From the NCBI GenBank assembly GCA_018382295.1, contig JAGZQF010000004.1, positions 74,824-138,823 of the forward strand: a stretch of DNA of 64,000 nt, written 5' to 3'. Positions within the stretch are counted from its first letter, which is position 1. Each line of letters starts with the position of its first letter. The notes under the pieces are model-generated. The model was given only the letters and a program-made list of their open reading frames with translations, made no database searches and was not told the origin of the DNA. Both the position numbers and the translations under genes were made by a program. This stretch comes from Collinsella sp. (lineage in GTDB: Bacteria; Actinomycetota; Coriobacteriia; Coriobacteriales; Coriobacteriaceae). Below, in pieces: positions 14,690 to 22,988 of the stretch.

Positions 14690-15985
14690 ATGGATGCACC
14701 AAAGAGATTGACCCAAAAGGGATATAGGCCCCGGCTCATAGAGGAGCGCCTCGACACCCTTATGCGGGCGTTTGGCTGTGTGGAGATCAACGGCCCCAAA
14801 TGGTGCGGCAAGACCTGGACGGCGCTCTCTCGCTCGGCGAGCGTCTCCAGGCTCGATGAGCCTGCGCAGCGTGCGGCGGCAGAGGTCGACCCAAGCCTGG
14901 CGCTCATCGGCGATGCGCCACACCTGGTCGATGAATGGCAGGAGGTGCCCGAGGTTTGGGATGCCGCCCGGCGTTTCGTGGACGCGAGCGGCAACGAACG
15001 GGGGACACTTTTGCTCACGGGCTCGACCGCGCTCAAAAGCGAGGAGCGCAGCCATGTTCGTCATTCCGGCACGGGTAGGATCGCCCGTCTGTCAATGCGC
15101 CCCATGGCCCTGTGTGAGTCGGGCGACGGCGAGCCGCTCGTGTCACTGGCAAGCCTCTTTAAGGGCGAGGATTTTGCCCCTCAGCGTCGCGAGAGCACGG
15201 TGGATGACGTCGCCCGCTGGTGCTGCAGGGGCGGTTGGCCTGCAAATCTTGGGCTTTCGGAAGATCTTGCGCGAGAGACGGCAAGCCAGTACGTGCACTC
15301 GGTGCTCGACGTCAACGTGCTGGACGAGGGCATGTCGCCCGAGCTTGCACACGGCCTTTTGCGAGCTCTTGCCATGAACGAGAGCCAGGCTGTCACGTAC
15401 AAGACGCTCGTAAAGGACGCCTCGTACGGTGAGGCGGGCCCCGACGAGAGGACCATCGCTGCGTACTTGGACCTCTTCAACAGGCTCAAGCTGACCGAGG
15501 ACCTGTGCGGATGGGAGCCGCCCATGCGCTCGAAGGCCCGCGTTCGCGTGCGCCCCAAGCGCTACTTCTGTGACCCGTCACTTGCGGCGGCGTTGCTGGG
15601 GGCTACCCCTGAGCGGCTGCTTGGCGATATGCAAACGCTGGGGATGCTCTTTGAGAATCTCGTCCTGCGCGACGTGCGCGTGTTCCTTTCCACCTACGGC
15701 GGTGTCGACAACAGTGTCCATTATTTCCGAGATGAGAAGGGCCTTGAGGTCGATCTGATCGTTGAGCACGACGGGCGCTGGGGAGCCATCGAGGTCAAGC
15801 TGAGTGATGCGAAAGCAGACGATGGAGCGAGAAATCTCAAGGCGCTGGAGAGGAAAGTGCTCTCCAATCCTGCCGCCCAGAATGCCGCGCCGGCGTTTTT
15901 GGCGGTCGTGGTTGGAAAGGGGAGCATTGCCTACACACGCGACGACGGCGTGGCGGTGATTCCCATGGCGGCACTTGGGGCGTAG
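14690..15985 (+). CDS. AAA ATPase with DUF4143 nuclease-like tail
   Basis: 431 residues, ATG 14690 after GAGAGGGA. The N-terminal P-loop is GPKWCGKT (35-42); a Walker-B-like LVDEWQEVPEVWD and sensor-like GTLLLTGS follow, as in the DUF4143 ATPase family. The C-terminal half contains YFCDPSLAAALLG and a PD-(D/E)xK-like signature D355 ... E368-x-K370 (LEVDLIVEH ... IEVKLS). It is only distantly similar to the preceding DUF234 ATPase but has the same ATPase-plus-nuclease-like layout. Function unknown; such genes are patchily distributed and usually accessory. The 23-bp repeat array immediately upstream probably governs its expression. Confidence 0.85.
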   Translation: MDAPKRLTQKGYRPRLIEERLDTLMRAFGCVEINGPKWCGKTWTALSRSASVSRLDEPAQRAAAEVDPSLALIGDAPHLVDEWQEVPEVWDAARRFVDASGNERGTLLLTGSTALKSEERSHVRHSGTGRIARLSMRPMALCESGDGEPLVSLASLFKGEDFAPQRRESTVDDVARWCCRGGWPANLGLSEDLARETASQYVHSVLDVNVLDEGMSPELAHGLLRALAMNESQAVTYKTLVKDASYGEAGPDERTIAAYLDLFNRLKLTEDLCGWEPPMRSKARVRVRPKRYFCDPSLAAALLGATPERLLGDMQTLGMLFENLVLRDVRVFLSTYGGVDNSVHYFRDEKGLEVDLIVEHDGRWGAIEVKLSDAKADDGARNLKALERKVLSNPAAQNAAPAFLAVVVGKGSIAYTRDDGVAVIPMAALGA

Positions 15986-16442
15986 TGGTTTTGCGGGCGT
16001 GCCGTGCTTCCTTTACCGAAAATCCATTTGGTAAACCAGATGCTCGCGGATAGAATAAAGTTGACGGCAGCCCAAGGGTGATAGCTGGGCAGCGCCGTTG
16101 CTTGGTCAAGAGGTCAGTGCCTTAATGGCAGCGACTTGTTATGCTTCGAATGCTGCTTGAGTGCCTCGGAAAGTTCGATAAGCGCCGTGAAGAGCGAGAC
16201 CAAAGCAACCAAGAGCTCTACGAGCTCTGATGGGCCCGGGATGACCGCTGATTCAAGTCACCGGGCCTAAATCTTTTTCATGCATTTGAATAGAGCGGGC
16301 GACTCTCTTGGGGCCGTCTGCATGGCGTGTGCCTGGCGCGCGTGGCATTGCGCTCCGATTTCATGTCCGCACGAGCGCCTAACCTTACGGCAATGTAGCC
16401 GCTTATGTAACAAGCGGCAAGCAACGGAGAAAGGCCCTAACC
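15986..16442. other. Gene-poor stretch with possible small transcript
   Basis: 457 bases without a solid gene. On the plus strand a 29-codon ORF (16141-16230, MLRMLLECLGK start, charged C-terminus) ends just before a terminator at 16233. On the minus strand of the same segment an open frame without a canonical start encodes a hydrophobic stretch (SELVELLVALVSLFTALIEL) ending in a His/Lys-rich tail. This resembles the layout of small-toxin or small-RNA loci but lacks a good ribosome site on either strand. A 7-bp hairpin at 16398-16418 lies upstream of the exonuclease ribosome site. Confidence 0.3.
16233..16276 (+). terminator. Intrinsic terminator in the 16.0-16.4 kb gap
   Basis: GGCCCGG (16233-16239) pairs with CCGGGCC (16261-16267), extendable by TGAC/GTCA inside, followed by TAAATCTTTTT. 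A T-tailed terminator some 250 bases after the ATPase stop implies a separate short transcript or a long 3' UTR. Confidence 0.65.
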
Positions 16443-17177
16443 GTGTCAGCTGAAAAGACGCCGTGTATCTCGGCTATCGATACGACGAACTTTGCGCGCC
16501 AGGTTGTGCGGGACTTTGAGTTTGCGCCGGTGCCAAAGCAGCGCCAACGTCGTGGACTGCGCAACGAGATTATCGAGGTCGGCGCCGTCAAGCTCGATTA
16601 CCACGGCAACGTTATGGGCGAGTTCTCGCAGTTTGTGCAGACGGAATTTACCGAAGGCGTTGCGTTTCCCGTCCGCGAGCTCACAGGGATATCGGCCGTG
16701 GATACCGCGATGGCCGATCCGCTCTATGTGGTGATCAAAAGGCTCAGCGATTGGATCGGTCGCTACTCCGCCCAGGTGGTTTGCTGGAGCGGGGCGGATC
16801 GTCGACAGCTTTTGACCGAGTGCCAGGCAAAGCACATCGATCTTTCCGCATTTCCTACGGATTGGGCCGACCTGCAGGCGTTTTACACCTCGATCATGGA
16901 CGTGGGCAGCCACGGGTGCGTCTCTTTGAGTGACGCGGCGACGTGGTTTGGCATCGAGTTCGACGAGTCGACGGGTCACGCCCACAGCGCCCTTGCCGAT
17001 GCGCGCGTGACCGCCAAGCTGCTCAAGCAGGTGATGGACGGGGACTACCGCGTGAGCCCGCGCGCCCAGGAAGTCCGCCAGCGGTGGGGGATGGGCGAGC
17101 GAGCTCAGACGCGCCTTTCTAGCAAGTGCCCCGAGCTGGGCGACCTGCTGCTGAAGCTGAAGGCGGCGGGAAGGTAG
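16443..17177 (+). CDS. DEDDh-family 3'-5' exonuclease
   Basis: 244 residues starting at GTG 16443 behind GGAGAAAGG. RNase T/DnaQ-like exonuclease fold: the ExoI motif is D24-F-E26, with EIIEVGAVKLD just after it. An ExoII-type aspartate lies in CWSGADRRQLL, and the ExoIII motif is H181-S-A-L-A-D186, placing it in the DEDDh subgroup. It should remove nucleotides from 3' ends of DNA or RNA in the cytosol. It stands alone rather than fused to a polymerase or helicase. Its neighbours are accessory genes, so a role in repair or defence is possible but unproven. Confidence 0.82.
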   Translation: MSAEKTPCISAIDTTNFARQVVRDFEFAPVPKQRQRRGLRNEIIEVGAVKLDYHGNVMGEFSQFVQTEFTEGVAFPVRELTGISAVDTAMADPLYVVIKRLSDWIGRYSAQVVCWSGADRRQLLTECQAKHIDLSAFPTDWADLQAFYTSIMDVGSHGCVSLSDAATWFGIEFDESTGHAHSALADARVTAKLLKQVMDGDYRVSPRAQEVRQRWGMGERAQTRLSSKCPELGDLLLKLKAAGR

Positions 17178-17181
17178 GCGG

Positions 17182-17486
17182 GTGCCCATTGGGCGTAAGC
17201 AGAAGGAATGGTTGCGGGAAGGATTCCAGAATCAGCATCAGAGGGCTGTGCTTGAGATGCTATTCAAGGACACGCTGACGCCCGCCGAGACCAGGCAGGT
17301 CAAGAGTATGGACACCGAGATGGCATCCATTGTCGAAGAACGGCTTGCTAACATGATTCGCTGGATGGGCAGGCATAGACCCGTGACGCTGCGCGCGTTA
17401 TCGTTCACAATGAGGCGTACAGGCTGCCAGAGGTGAACAGTTCCGACGAGGTTCTGAGCAACTGCATCATCGAGATTATCGAGTAG
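17182..17486 (+). pseudogene. Small frameshifted gene of unknown function
   Basis: The frame from GTG 17182 reads MPIGRKQKEWLREGFQNQHQ and stays plausible to about 17380, then ends in an unconvincing tail at 17436. The sequence resumes sensibly in another frame (ARVIVHNEAYRLPEV ... SNCIIEIIE) to a stop at 17484-17486. One missing C in the CCC run at about 17380-17382 would restore a single ~100-residue protein. Either a sequencing error or a genuine frameshift mutation. No family recognised. Confidence 0.5.
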
Positions 17487-17551
17487 TTCTACGAGAGGGA
17501 TTTGGCGGCGTGGAGCAATCTAGTTTTACGCGTTTGCAGGAGGAAGCCGGT

Positions 17552-18868
17552 ATGGCAGACGAACTTGTTTTTAGTGGCGGCGAGATAGTTTACACCATGC
17601 CTCAACTGCCCAAAGTTGCATCTGTGCCGCTGAACGGTAGCGCCGTGCTGGTTGGTTTTAAGGACGCTCCCGATGGGGAGGAGGTCCTCTTTGATTTTGA
17701 CCCTCGGGCTGAAAAGGCTACGAAGCTCGACTATGAACTTGCAGCCGTTAGCGGGCTCCTCACGGGCGCGTTGAATATCCTGTGGCAGAAAGACTTCAAC
17801 CTAGAGGGTGCCAAAGAGTGGGGCGACGAGAAGGTTGGCAAATTCGTTCTTACGATTGCCAAGTCTGCGGGTATGACAAAGGCGGATGCAACTCTAGAAG
17901 ACGCTATTCGCTTTCTAGAGAAAGGGTTTCCTCTTGCCGCGGACAAGCTGACTGCCGAGTTTGGCGGCGGGCTCCAACATCATCTGCGGGATTTCTCGCA
18001 CCACCCGAGCTTGGTTGGCCTTGCGTGTTCGATCCTCTCGCAATTCACGTGCAAAGGCTATGGCACCGATACGGCCGGCCGGTTTGTCGCCTTTGACCTG
18101 CCTGCCGCCGCCTTCGATCCTGACCGCCCTCTTATAGGCAGGAACGTTCCAGAGAAGATCGCGTTTGGCACTCTGTTCTGGGCAATGCATCTCGTGAGCG
18201 ACATGGCGGGGTCTAGTTCAAACCCCGGTAAGGGGACGGGTATTCCCGGCGTTGTGCTGTCCCTGCTAAAGGAGCTCTCCTCCCTGCCTGTTTTTCAAGA
18301 CATGCGGATTGCCTATAAGGGCAAGGATATTCGCATTCAGCAATGGATCTCAAAGCTGTTTAACGGAACGGCGTTCAAAACCGAGGACGGCAAGCCCATT
18401 CGCTTCGACCTTCGGACGGAAGTCGGTCTTTTCGATCAAGCTTTAAGCCAGGTGCCAGCAGTCGTGGCCAACGAGGTTATCGTTCGTTGTCTCTACATGC
18501 TTTCAAGGCTCAAGGCCGAGCTAGAACGTTGCGAAGTGAGTGATGTCTCCGGCTTGCGCAAGCTCAAGGCTTCGCATTTCATGCCCTACAACAGCAGGGC
18601 CCTCACTCGCATGGTCACGGTTTCGAGTACTTCGTTCGTTCTGGCGAATCTGGCGACGGCGGCGGTCAGGGCGGGTATCGAATGCGAGGGGAACAAGGTC
18701 GTGTTCGCCCAGAAGTTCTTCTTGCGAATAAACTACGTTGGAGTTGGACGCCTTGCGTTTGCACTCCATGCCGACTGGGGCTATATGGCGGAGGAAATGT
18801 CCGAGGCTTGGACTGAGCGCGCCAGGCGCCGCCAGGATATCTTCGATGATTCCACTTTTATAGCCTAG
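17552..18868 (+). CDS. Hypothetical protein, His-rich motif, accessory island
   Basis: 438 residues from ATG 17552, chosen over GTG 17510 because AGGAGGAAG sits five bases upstream. I do not recognise the family. Visible features: a soluble, mixed-composition protein with a histidine-rich segment LQHHLRDFSHHPSLVGL near residues 150-166. It also has a moderately hydrophobic FGTLFWAMHLVSDMAGSSS that adds another H..D pair. These spaced His/Asp residues could bind metal as in helical metal-dependent hydrolases, but that is speculative. It directly precedes an unknown glycine-zipper-like membrane protein at 18946, and the two may form one functional unit. Base composition is somewhat less GC-biased than the purine genes. 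Confidence 0.75.
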   Translation: MADELVFSGGEIVYTMPQLPKVASVPLNGSAVLVGFKDAPDGEEVLFDFDPRAEKATKLDYELAAVSGLLTGALNILWQKDFNLEGAKEWGDEKVGKFVLTIAKSAGMTKADATLEDAIRFLEKGFPLAADKLTAEFGGGLQHHLRDFSHHPSLVGLACSILSQFTCKGYGTDTAGRFVAFDLPAAAFDPDRPLIGRNVPEKIAFGTLFWAMHLVSDMAGSSSNPGKGTGIPGVVLSLLKELSSLPVFQDMRIAYKGKDIRIQQWISKLFNGTAFKTEDGKPIRFDLRTEVGLFDQALSQVPAVVANEVIVRCLYMLSRLKAELERCEVSDVSGLRKLKASHFMPYNSRALTRMVTVSSTSFVLANLATAAVRAGIECEGNKVVFAQKFFLRINYVGVGRLAFALHADWGYMAEEMSEAWTERARRRQDIFDDSTFIA

Positions 18869-18945
18869 ATAGAGAGACGACGAGGATTGCCTTCTCGCTG
18901 AAGCTTGCCGCCATCAACTACGACTGCGGGAACGAGAAGAGCGAA

Positions 18946-19914
18946 GTGCGCAAAGGGCAAAAGAGGAGCTGGGCCCGCGCGTGGCAGGATTCGGTCACGG
19001 ATGGCCTAGGCATTGATGCAGACGGCTATTTTTTGAGCGAGGAAGATGCGTACGGAGCCCTTGAGGCTATTTCGCGGCAGCGAGGCGGCAAGGTGCGCGC
19101 CTTGCTGATCGCTCAGGAGCTGGTTGAGTTTCGCCCCTATTTCCAGATAGGAGATGAAGAGAAGAAGGAATACAAAGGTTTGAAGGGGAGCGGGGCTTGG
19201 GTTAAAGATGAATTTCCCAGGAGACAAGACGCGGTTGATTTGGACGCCGTGCGTTCCCTAGAGAAGCAATGCGGGGCGCATATCCGTGAGCTCTCAGGTA
19301 CATTGCCAAAGGTCTTGGTAGGCGGCGCCATTGCCGTGGCGGCGGCCCTGGGCACAGGAGGAGTGGCCGCGGCATTGGCTCCGGATATTGCTGTCGGTAT
19401 CTTTGGAGGCTCGTTTGTCGGCCTTCACGGGGCTGCGCTCGTCAATGCGAGTCTTGCTGCTGCTGGCGGCGGCGCCTTGGCCGCCGGCGGCATGGGCATG
19501 GCCGGTGGCACCGCTTTAATTGCTGGCGGCGGCGCTGCGTTTGGCCTTTTGGGTTCTAGCGGCGTTGCCCTGGCGGCGTCGATGGGGGAGGACTATGCGC
19601 AGTTCGTGCTCGTTGAATGCTCAAGGCTTCTCGCATTTCTTGATGTGGCAACTGACCGCTGCCCGCATGAGGGAGCCATTTTGGTGCAGAAGGCGGCCGA
19701 GGCCGTGCAGCGCAGCATCGCTGGTGTTGAGGAGGATGTCGAGAAGGAGAATGGAAAGGGGGACCGCAGGAATGGCAGGTTGCTTAAGCAGTTGAAGAAG
19801 GGTCTTGGGTATTTGACTTCGACCCTTAAGCAGATCGAGAAGATGCAGAAGCGCCTTGGTGCCGCCGGTGAGAGCGAGCCGCTCAACAGCTTGCCAGCAT
19901 CGGGTGGCGAATAG
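18946..19914 (+). CDS. Hypothetical glycine/alanine-rich membrane protein
   Basis: 322 residues from GTG 18946, the first canonical start after an in-frame stop at 18847. However, the frame upstream (18850-18945) also reads like protein (TRIAFSLKLAAINYDCGNEK), so the true start may be a non-standard ATT at 18886 or the 5' end may be damaged. The middle (about 120-215) is a long Gly/Ala-rich hydrophobic block (GMGMAGGTALIAGGGAAFGL) of glycine-zipper type, able to insert in membranes. The C-terminus is charged and helical (KQLKKGLGYLTSTLKQIEKM). Family not recognised. With the preceding gene it suggests a two-component module in which this protein is the membrane-acting part; inference only. 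Confidence 0.7.
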   Translation: MRKGQKRSWARAWQDSVTDGLGIDADGYFLSEEDAYGALEAISRQRGGKVRALLIAQELVEFRPYFQIGDEEKKEYKGLKGSGAWVKDEFPRRQDAVDLDAVRSLEKQCGAHIRELSGTLPKVLVGGAIAVAAALGTGGVAAALAPDIAVGIFGGSFVGLHGAALVNASLAAAGGGALAAGGMGMAGGTALIAGGGAAFGLLGSSGVALAASMGEDYAQFVLVECSRLLAFLDVATDRCPHEGAILVQKAAEAVQRSIAGVEEDVEKENGKGDRRNGRLLKQLKKGLGYLTSTLKQIEKMQKRLGAAGESEPLNSLPASGGE

Positions 19915-20366
19915 GTCGGGGCGATTCGGCTGCAATTCCGTGTCATCATCGCCACCGCTTAAGATGGTCCCGTGTTTGCCCATCTTTTTGCGAGGCGCGA
20001 TGAGCATGTCGGCGACTTGCTCGATGTCTGATTTGCCCTTCGATCAGTTCTTGTCGAGCTCCTTTGGGCGGGAGGGGCAGCGATCTAGATATCCGCTCTT
20101 GGCATATGAGACAAGAAACCCGTAAGTCCGTGGCAATGTCAAAAGGCATACACAAGTGTCAGTCTTTTGACATCGTATGATTTTGGGGAGTGGCGCGCAG
20201 CGATCGCGCGCCACCCTGACGGCGTAAGCGTTTGCTTGCGTTGTAAAATCTAACGATATGAGCATCCCGGTTGCTTCTGTGCTTCGATGCTCTCGTCTTT
20301 GGCACCCTCCGCTCAGTGGGGGACTGACTGCAAACGGCGTAAACAAGAAAGAGGAGACAACCGCAA
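19915..20366. other. Intergenic stretch with inverted repeat before the GmrSD-like gene
   Basis: 452 bases with no convincing gene. ATGTCAAAAG at 20136-20145 is perfectly repeated in inverse at 20164-20173, a candidate operator or hairpin. A minus-strand fragment around 19920-20040 (DMLIAPRKKMGKHGTILSGG) has protein-like character but no start or family match, possibly a gene remnant. A weak promoter (TTGCTT, 17 bases, GATATG) may lie near 20230-20260. Confidence 0.4.
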
Positions 20367-22490
20367 ATGAAAGCAACCGAGGCAAATCTACTCGACCTTA
20401 TGGGCGTGGCGAAGATGCAGTTCGTCATTCCCGTGTACCAGCGAATTTACTCGTGGAGTGTAAAAGAGTGCGAGGTGCTTTGGGATGACGTCATGCGAGC
20501 GGGTCGTGATGGCGTATCGCACTTCGTGGGGTCAATGCTTTATATCCCCGAGTCCGAGAGCTCTGCCACGAGCATTTCGCGCGTGCTTCTGATTGACGGA
20601 CAGCAGCGCATGACGACGTTTTCGTTGATGATTGCAGCTTTGGCTGACTATTTGGAGAGCAACCCCGACAAGGCTGGCTTCCTTGGCGACCTCAAAATCT
20701 CGGCGCTGAGGAAAAATTACCTCTTTAACGATGACGACTACAACGGTCTGGCACGCTACAAGCTGGTGCTCTCGCAGGACGATAAAGAGACGCTGTTCTC
20801 CATCGTGTCTGGGGCTCCCGTGCCAGATGAAAAATCGGATCGCATTGTCGAAAACCATGCGTTCTTCCGTGAAAAGATGCACGGGAAATCATTCGACCCT
20901 GCAAGGCTTTGGGCGGGGCTAAACCGCGTGCAGGTCATCGACACTAAGCTCACCGCTGGCGTTGATAATGCCCAGCTCATATTTGAGTCCATGAACTCCA
21001 AGGGCAAGCCGCTCACGCCCATTGACCTCATCCGTAACTACGTTCTAATGTCGCTTCCCAACGACGAACAGACCAATCTTTATGAGGGTTATTGGCATCC
21101 ACTCGAGTGCTTGTTCGGAAAAGGCGGCGAGGACGAGTTCAATGCATTTATCTGGTACTGGCTGTGGCTTAAAGTTCCCAATAGGATGCCGAAGGAGAAC
21201 GAGGCCTACTACGAGTTTAAGCGCTATTTCGCCGACGACTACGATGGTGACACCGAGGGCCTGCTTAAGGAGCTGCGCGGGTATGCACATAGATACGCCA
21301 GTCTGTTCCTTGGTAAGGAGAAGGACGACGGACTGCGCCGAGTGTTCGGCAGAATCGTAAGCCTCGACGTGAAGCAGATAAGGCCCCTCTTAATGTTGCT
21401 TTATTCGGTTTACGAGGGGAATGGACTAGACCGCAATGCGTTTTTACGTATCTGCGAGACTATCGAGTCGTTTCTGTTCAGGCGAGCGGTTTGCGGCAGA
21501 CTTACCACGGGCCTAAATAATTTCTTTGCCGGCATGTATCGCAATCTCGAGCAGCAGGACGATATCGAGGAGTACGTTACGGCGATGCTCCTTATCCACA
21601 GCAGCGGTATGACCGCATACTTTCCGACAGACGAGCATTTTGTCGAGGAGTTTAAGGCGCGTGACTGCTACAACCGCTTCTCTAAAAAGCGCTATTACCT
21701 GGAACGCATGGAGAACTGGCACCACCCGAAGGAGTCCATCTCAGCCGACGATTACCAGATCGAGCACATCATGCCCCAGACGATTGATGATGAGCACGGC
21801 TGGAAGGAATCGCTTGGTGAGAACTGGGAAGACGTCCACGACAGGCTGTGCAACAACTTGGGAAATCTTACGCTGACGGGCTACAACCAGGAGTACTCAA
21901 ACCGGTCGTTCTCGGACAAGCTCAATCTGCCTGACGTCGGATTTAAGTGCAGCCCGCTCTACCTAAACAAATCGATTGTCTCGCATGAAAAATGGGGTGA
22001 GGAAGAGATTGGGCAGCGCGCGGACGAGCTGGCGAAAGAAGCGTGCGAGATATGGAAGTATCCCGACCTTCCGGCAGACGTCGTCGACAAGTACCGTCCT
22101 TCTCGTGGGGAGCCTGACGAGGCTCCTGTCTGGACTCTGCATGAGAACCACCCCACCTTTGCCGAAGGTGGGCTCAACCAGAAGCTTTTCGATGAGGTGC
22201 GCGAGTCCGTTCTGAGTGGTAACCCTTCGTGGGAGTCCTACATAGCCAAGTACTATGTAGGCTTCAGGTCGGGCAAGCGAAAACTGCATGCCGTGTTAGA
22301 AGGTAGGACCAGCAACGGTGGCTGGATTGCCGTCGGCCTGGCAAAGAGCGTGGATGACCTAATTGATCCAGAGGACATGTGCCAGGACAAACGTACGCAG
22401 GGTGGATTTGGCCCAGGCCTACCGACCTATGTTGCTCTTCGTAATGCCGATGACATTCCCGCGGTGCTCGATCTTATAAAGCAGTGCTAG
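20367..22490 (+). CDS. DUF262/DUF1524 GmrSD-like restriction protein
   Basis: 707 residues, ATG 20367 after GAGGAG. The N-terminal DUF262 (GmrS-like, ParB/sulfiredoxin-fold NTPase) is recognised by IPVYQRIYSW (21-30) and the D77-GQQR-MTTF signature. The central-to-C-terminal DUF1524 (GmrD-like His-Me/HNH nuclease) shows YQIEHIMPQ with E466-H467 and NNLGNLTLTGYN. An extra C-terminal region (after ~590, LHENHPTFAEGGLNQKLFDE) resembles DUF5655-type tails. Single-chain GmrSD proteins are type IV modification-dependent restriction enzymes that cut glucosylated or otherwise modified phage DNA. All key motifs look intact. It is the clearest defence gene of the 13-22.5 kb island. Confidence 0.88.
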   Translation: MKATEANLLDLMGVAKMQFVIPVYQRIYSWSVKECEVLWDDVMRAGRDGVSHFVGSMLYIPESESSATSISRVLLIDGQQRMTTFSLMIAALADYLESNPDKAGFLGDLKISALRKNYLFNDDDYNGLARYKLVLSQDDKETLFSIVSGAPVPDEKSDRIVENHAFFREKMHGKSFDPARLWAGLNRVQVIDTKLTAGVDNAQLIFESMNSKGKPLTPIDLIRNYVLMSLPNDEQTNLYEGYWHPLECLFGKGGEDEFNAFIWYWLWLKVPNRMPKENEAYYEFKRYFADDYDGDTEGLLKELRGYAHRYASLFLGKEKDDGLRRVFGRIVSLDVKQIRPLLMLLYSVYEGNGLDRNAFLRICETIESFLFRRAVCGRLTTGLNNFFAGMYRNLEQQDDIEEYVTAMLLIHSSGMTAYFPTDEHFVEEFKARDCYNRFSKKRYYLERMENWHHPKESISADDYQIEHIMPQTIDDEHGWKESLGENWEDVHDRLCNNLGNLTLTGYNQEYSNRSFSDKLNLPDVGFKCSPLYLNKSIVSHEKWGEEEIGQRADELAKEACEIWKYPDLPADVVDKYRPSRGEPDEAPVWTLHENHPTFAEGGLNQKLFDEVRESVLSGNPSWESYIAKYYVGFRSGKRKLHAVLEGRTSNGGWIAVGLAKSVDDLIDPEDMCQDKRTQGGFGPGLPTYVALRNADDIPAVLDLIKQC

Positions 22491-22496
22491 GTTAAA

Positions 22497-22519
22497 GGCC
22501 GGGAATCTAATTCCCGGCC
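22497..22519. terminator. Terminator-like hairpin between convergent genes
   Basis: GGCCGGGAAT (22497-22506) pairs perfectly with 22510-22519 around a 3-base loop. It lies between the convergent GmrSD-like (+) and hypothetical (-) genes. T tracts are poor on both sides. Confidence 0.55.
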
Positions 22520-22557
22520 CTTGCCATCTCGGAATTGCCGATGGCTTATCTGCCCAC

Positions 22558-22851
22558 CTACACCCCCGCAATCCCGCGCGCCGCGCTCAGCAGCTCGTAC
22601 TCCCTCTGGCTCCACTGGTGCAGCTCGGCCGCGTGCACGGCGTCGCGACACAGGTCCAGGAACACCTCGGCGCCCTCGCAGAAGCACTCGCGGGCAAAGG
22701 CGCCGGATCCGTCCGCAACGCACGCACCGTCGGCAAAAAGCTTCCAGCTGGACGGCTCGCGCGAGCCGTCTCCGAGCAGCTTGATCTGCAGAACATGTGG
22801 GCCGCCAGCGGCACATGGCCCTTCTTCCAACGCCTGCACCGTAAAGCGCAT
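22558..22851 (-). CDS. Small hypothetical protein
   Basis: 97 residues (MRFTVQALEEGPCAAGGPHV start). Chosen over overlapping frames because its composition is balanced and it begins immediately after a promoter-like TATACT (minus strand, 22869-22864). Only about 12 bases separate that box from the ATG and no Shine-Dalgarno is seen, so the mRNA may be leaderless. No family recognised. Faces the GmrSD-like gene convergently. Confidence 0.5.
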   Translation of the reverse strand: MRFTVQALEEGPCAAGGPHVLQIKLLGDGSREPSSWKLFADGACVADGSGAFARECFCEGAEVFLDLCRDAVHAAELHQWSQREYELLSAARGIAGV

Positions 22852-22874
22852 CTGGAGGGACAGAGTATAAAATC

Positions 22875-22918
22875 CGGAAAAGTGTCGAAATAGGCACCTT
22901 AAAACTTCGGAAAAGTGT
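22875..22918 (-). promoter_or_regulatory. Direct repeats ACACTTTTCCG upstream of 22851
   Basis: Two perfect 11-bp direct repeats (plus strand CGGAAAAGTGT at 22875-22885 and 22908-22918), 33 bp apart, lie just upstream of the TATACT box of the small hypothetical gene. There is no good -35 hexamer, so an activator binding these repeats is possible. Confidence 0.45.
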
Positions 22919-22988
22919 AGCTGGATGACAAAACAGCACTTAGAAGCCGGTGCTGGATGCGGGATCCTGCGGCCGCCTTCAGCTCTCG

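Noticed and set aside
17510..17551. GTG start at 17510 for the hypothetical gene
   Set aside because: ATG 17552 has an AGGAGG site at ideal distance, and the GTG has none.
22487..22939. 150-codon minus-strand frame overlapping the small gene at 22558-22851
   Set aside because: Very Arg/Cys-rich shadow composition; the alternative 97-codon frame is more protein-like.
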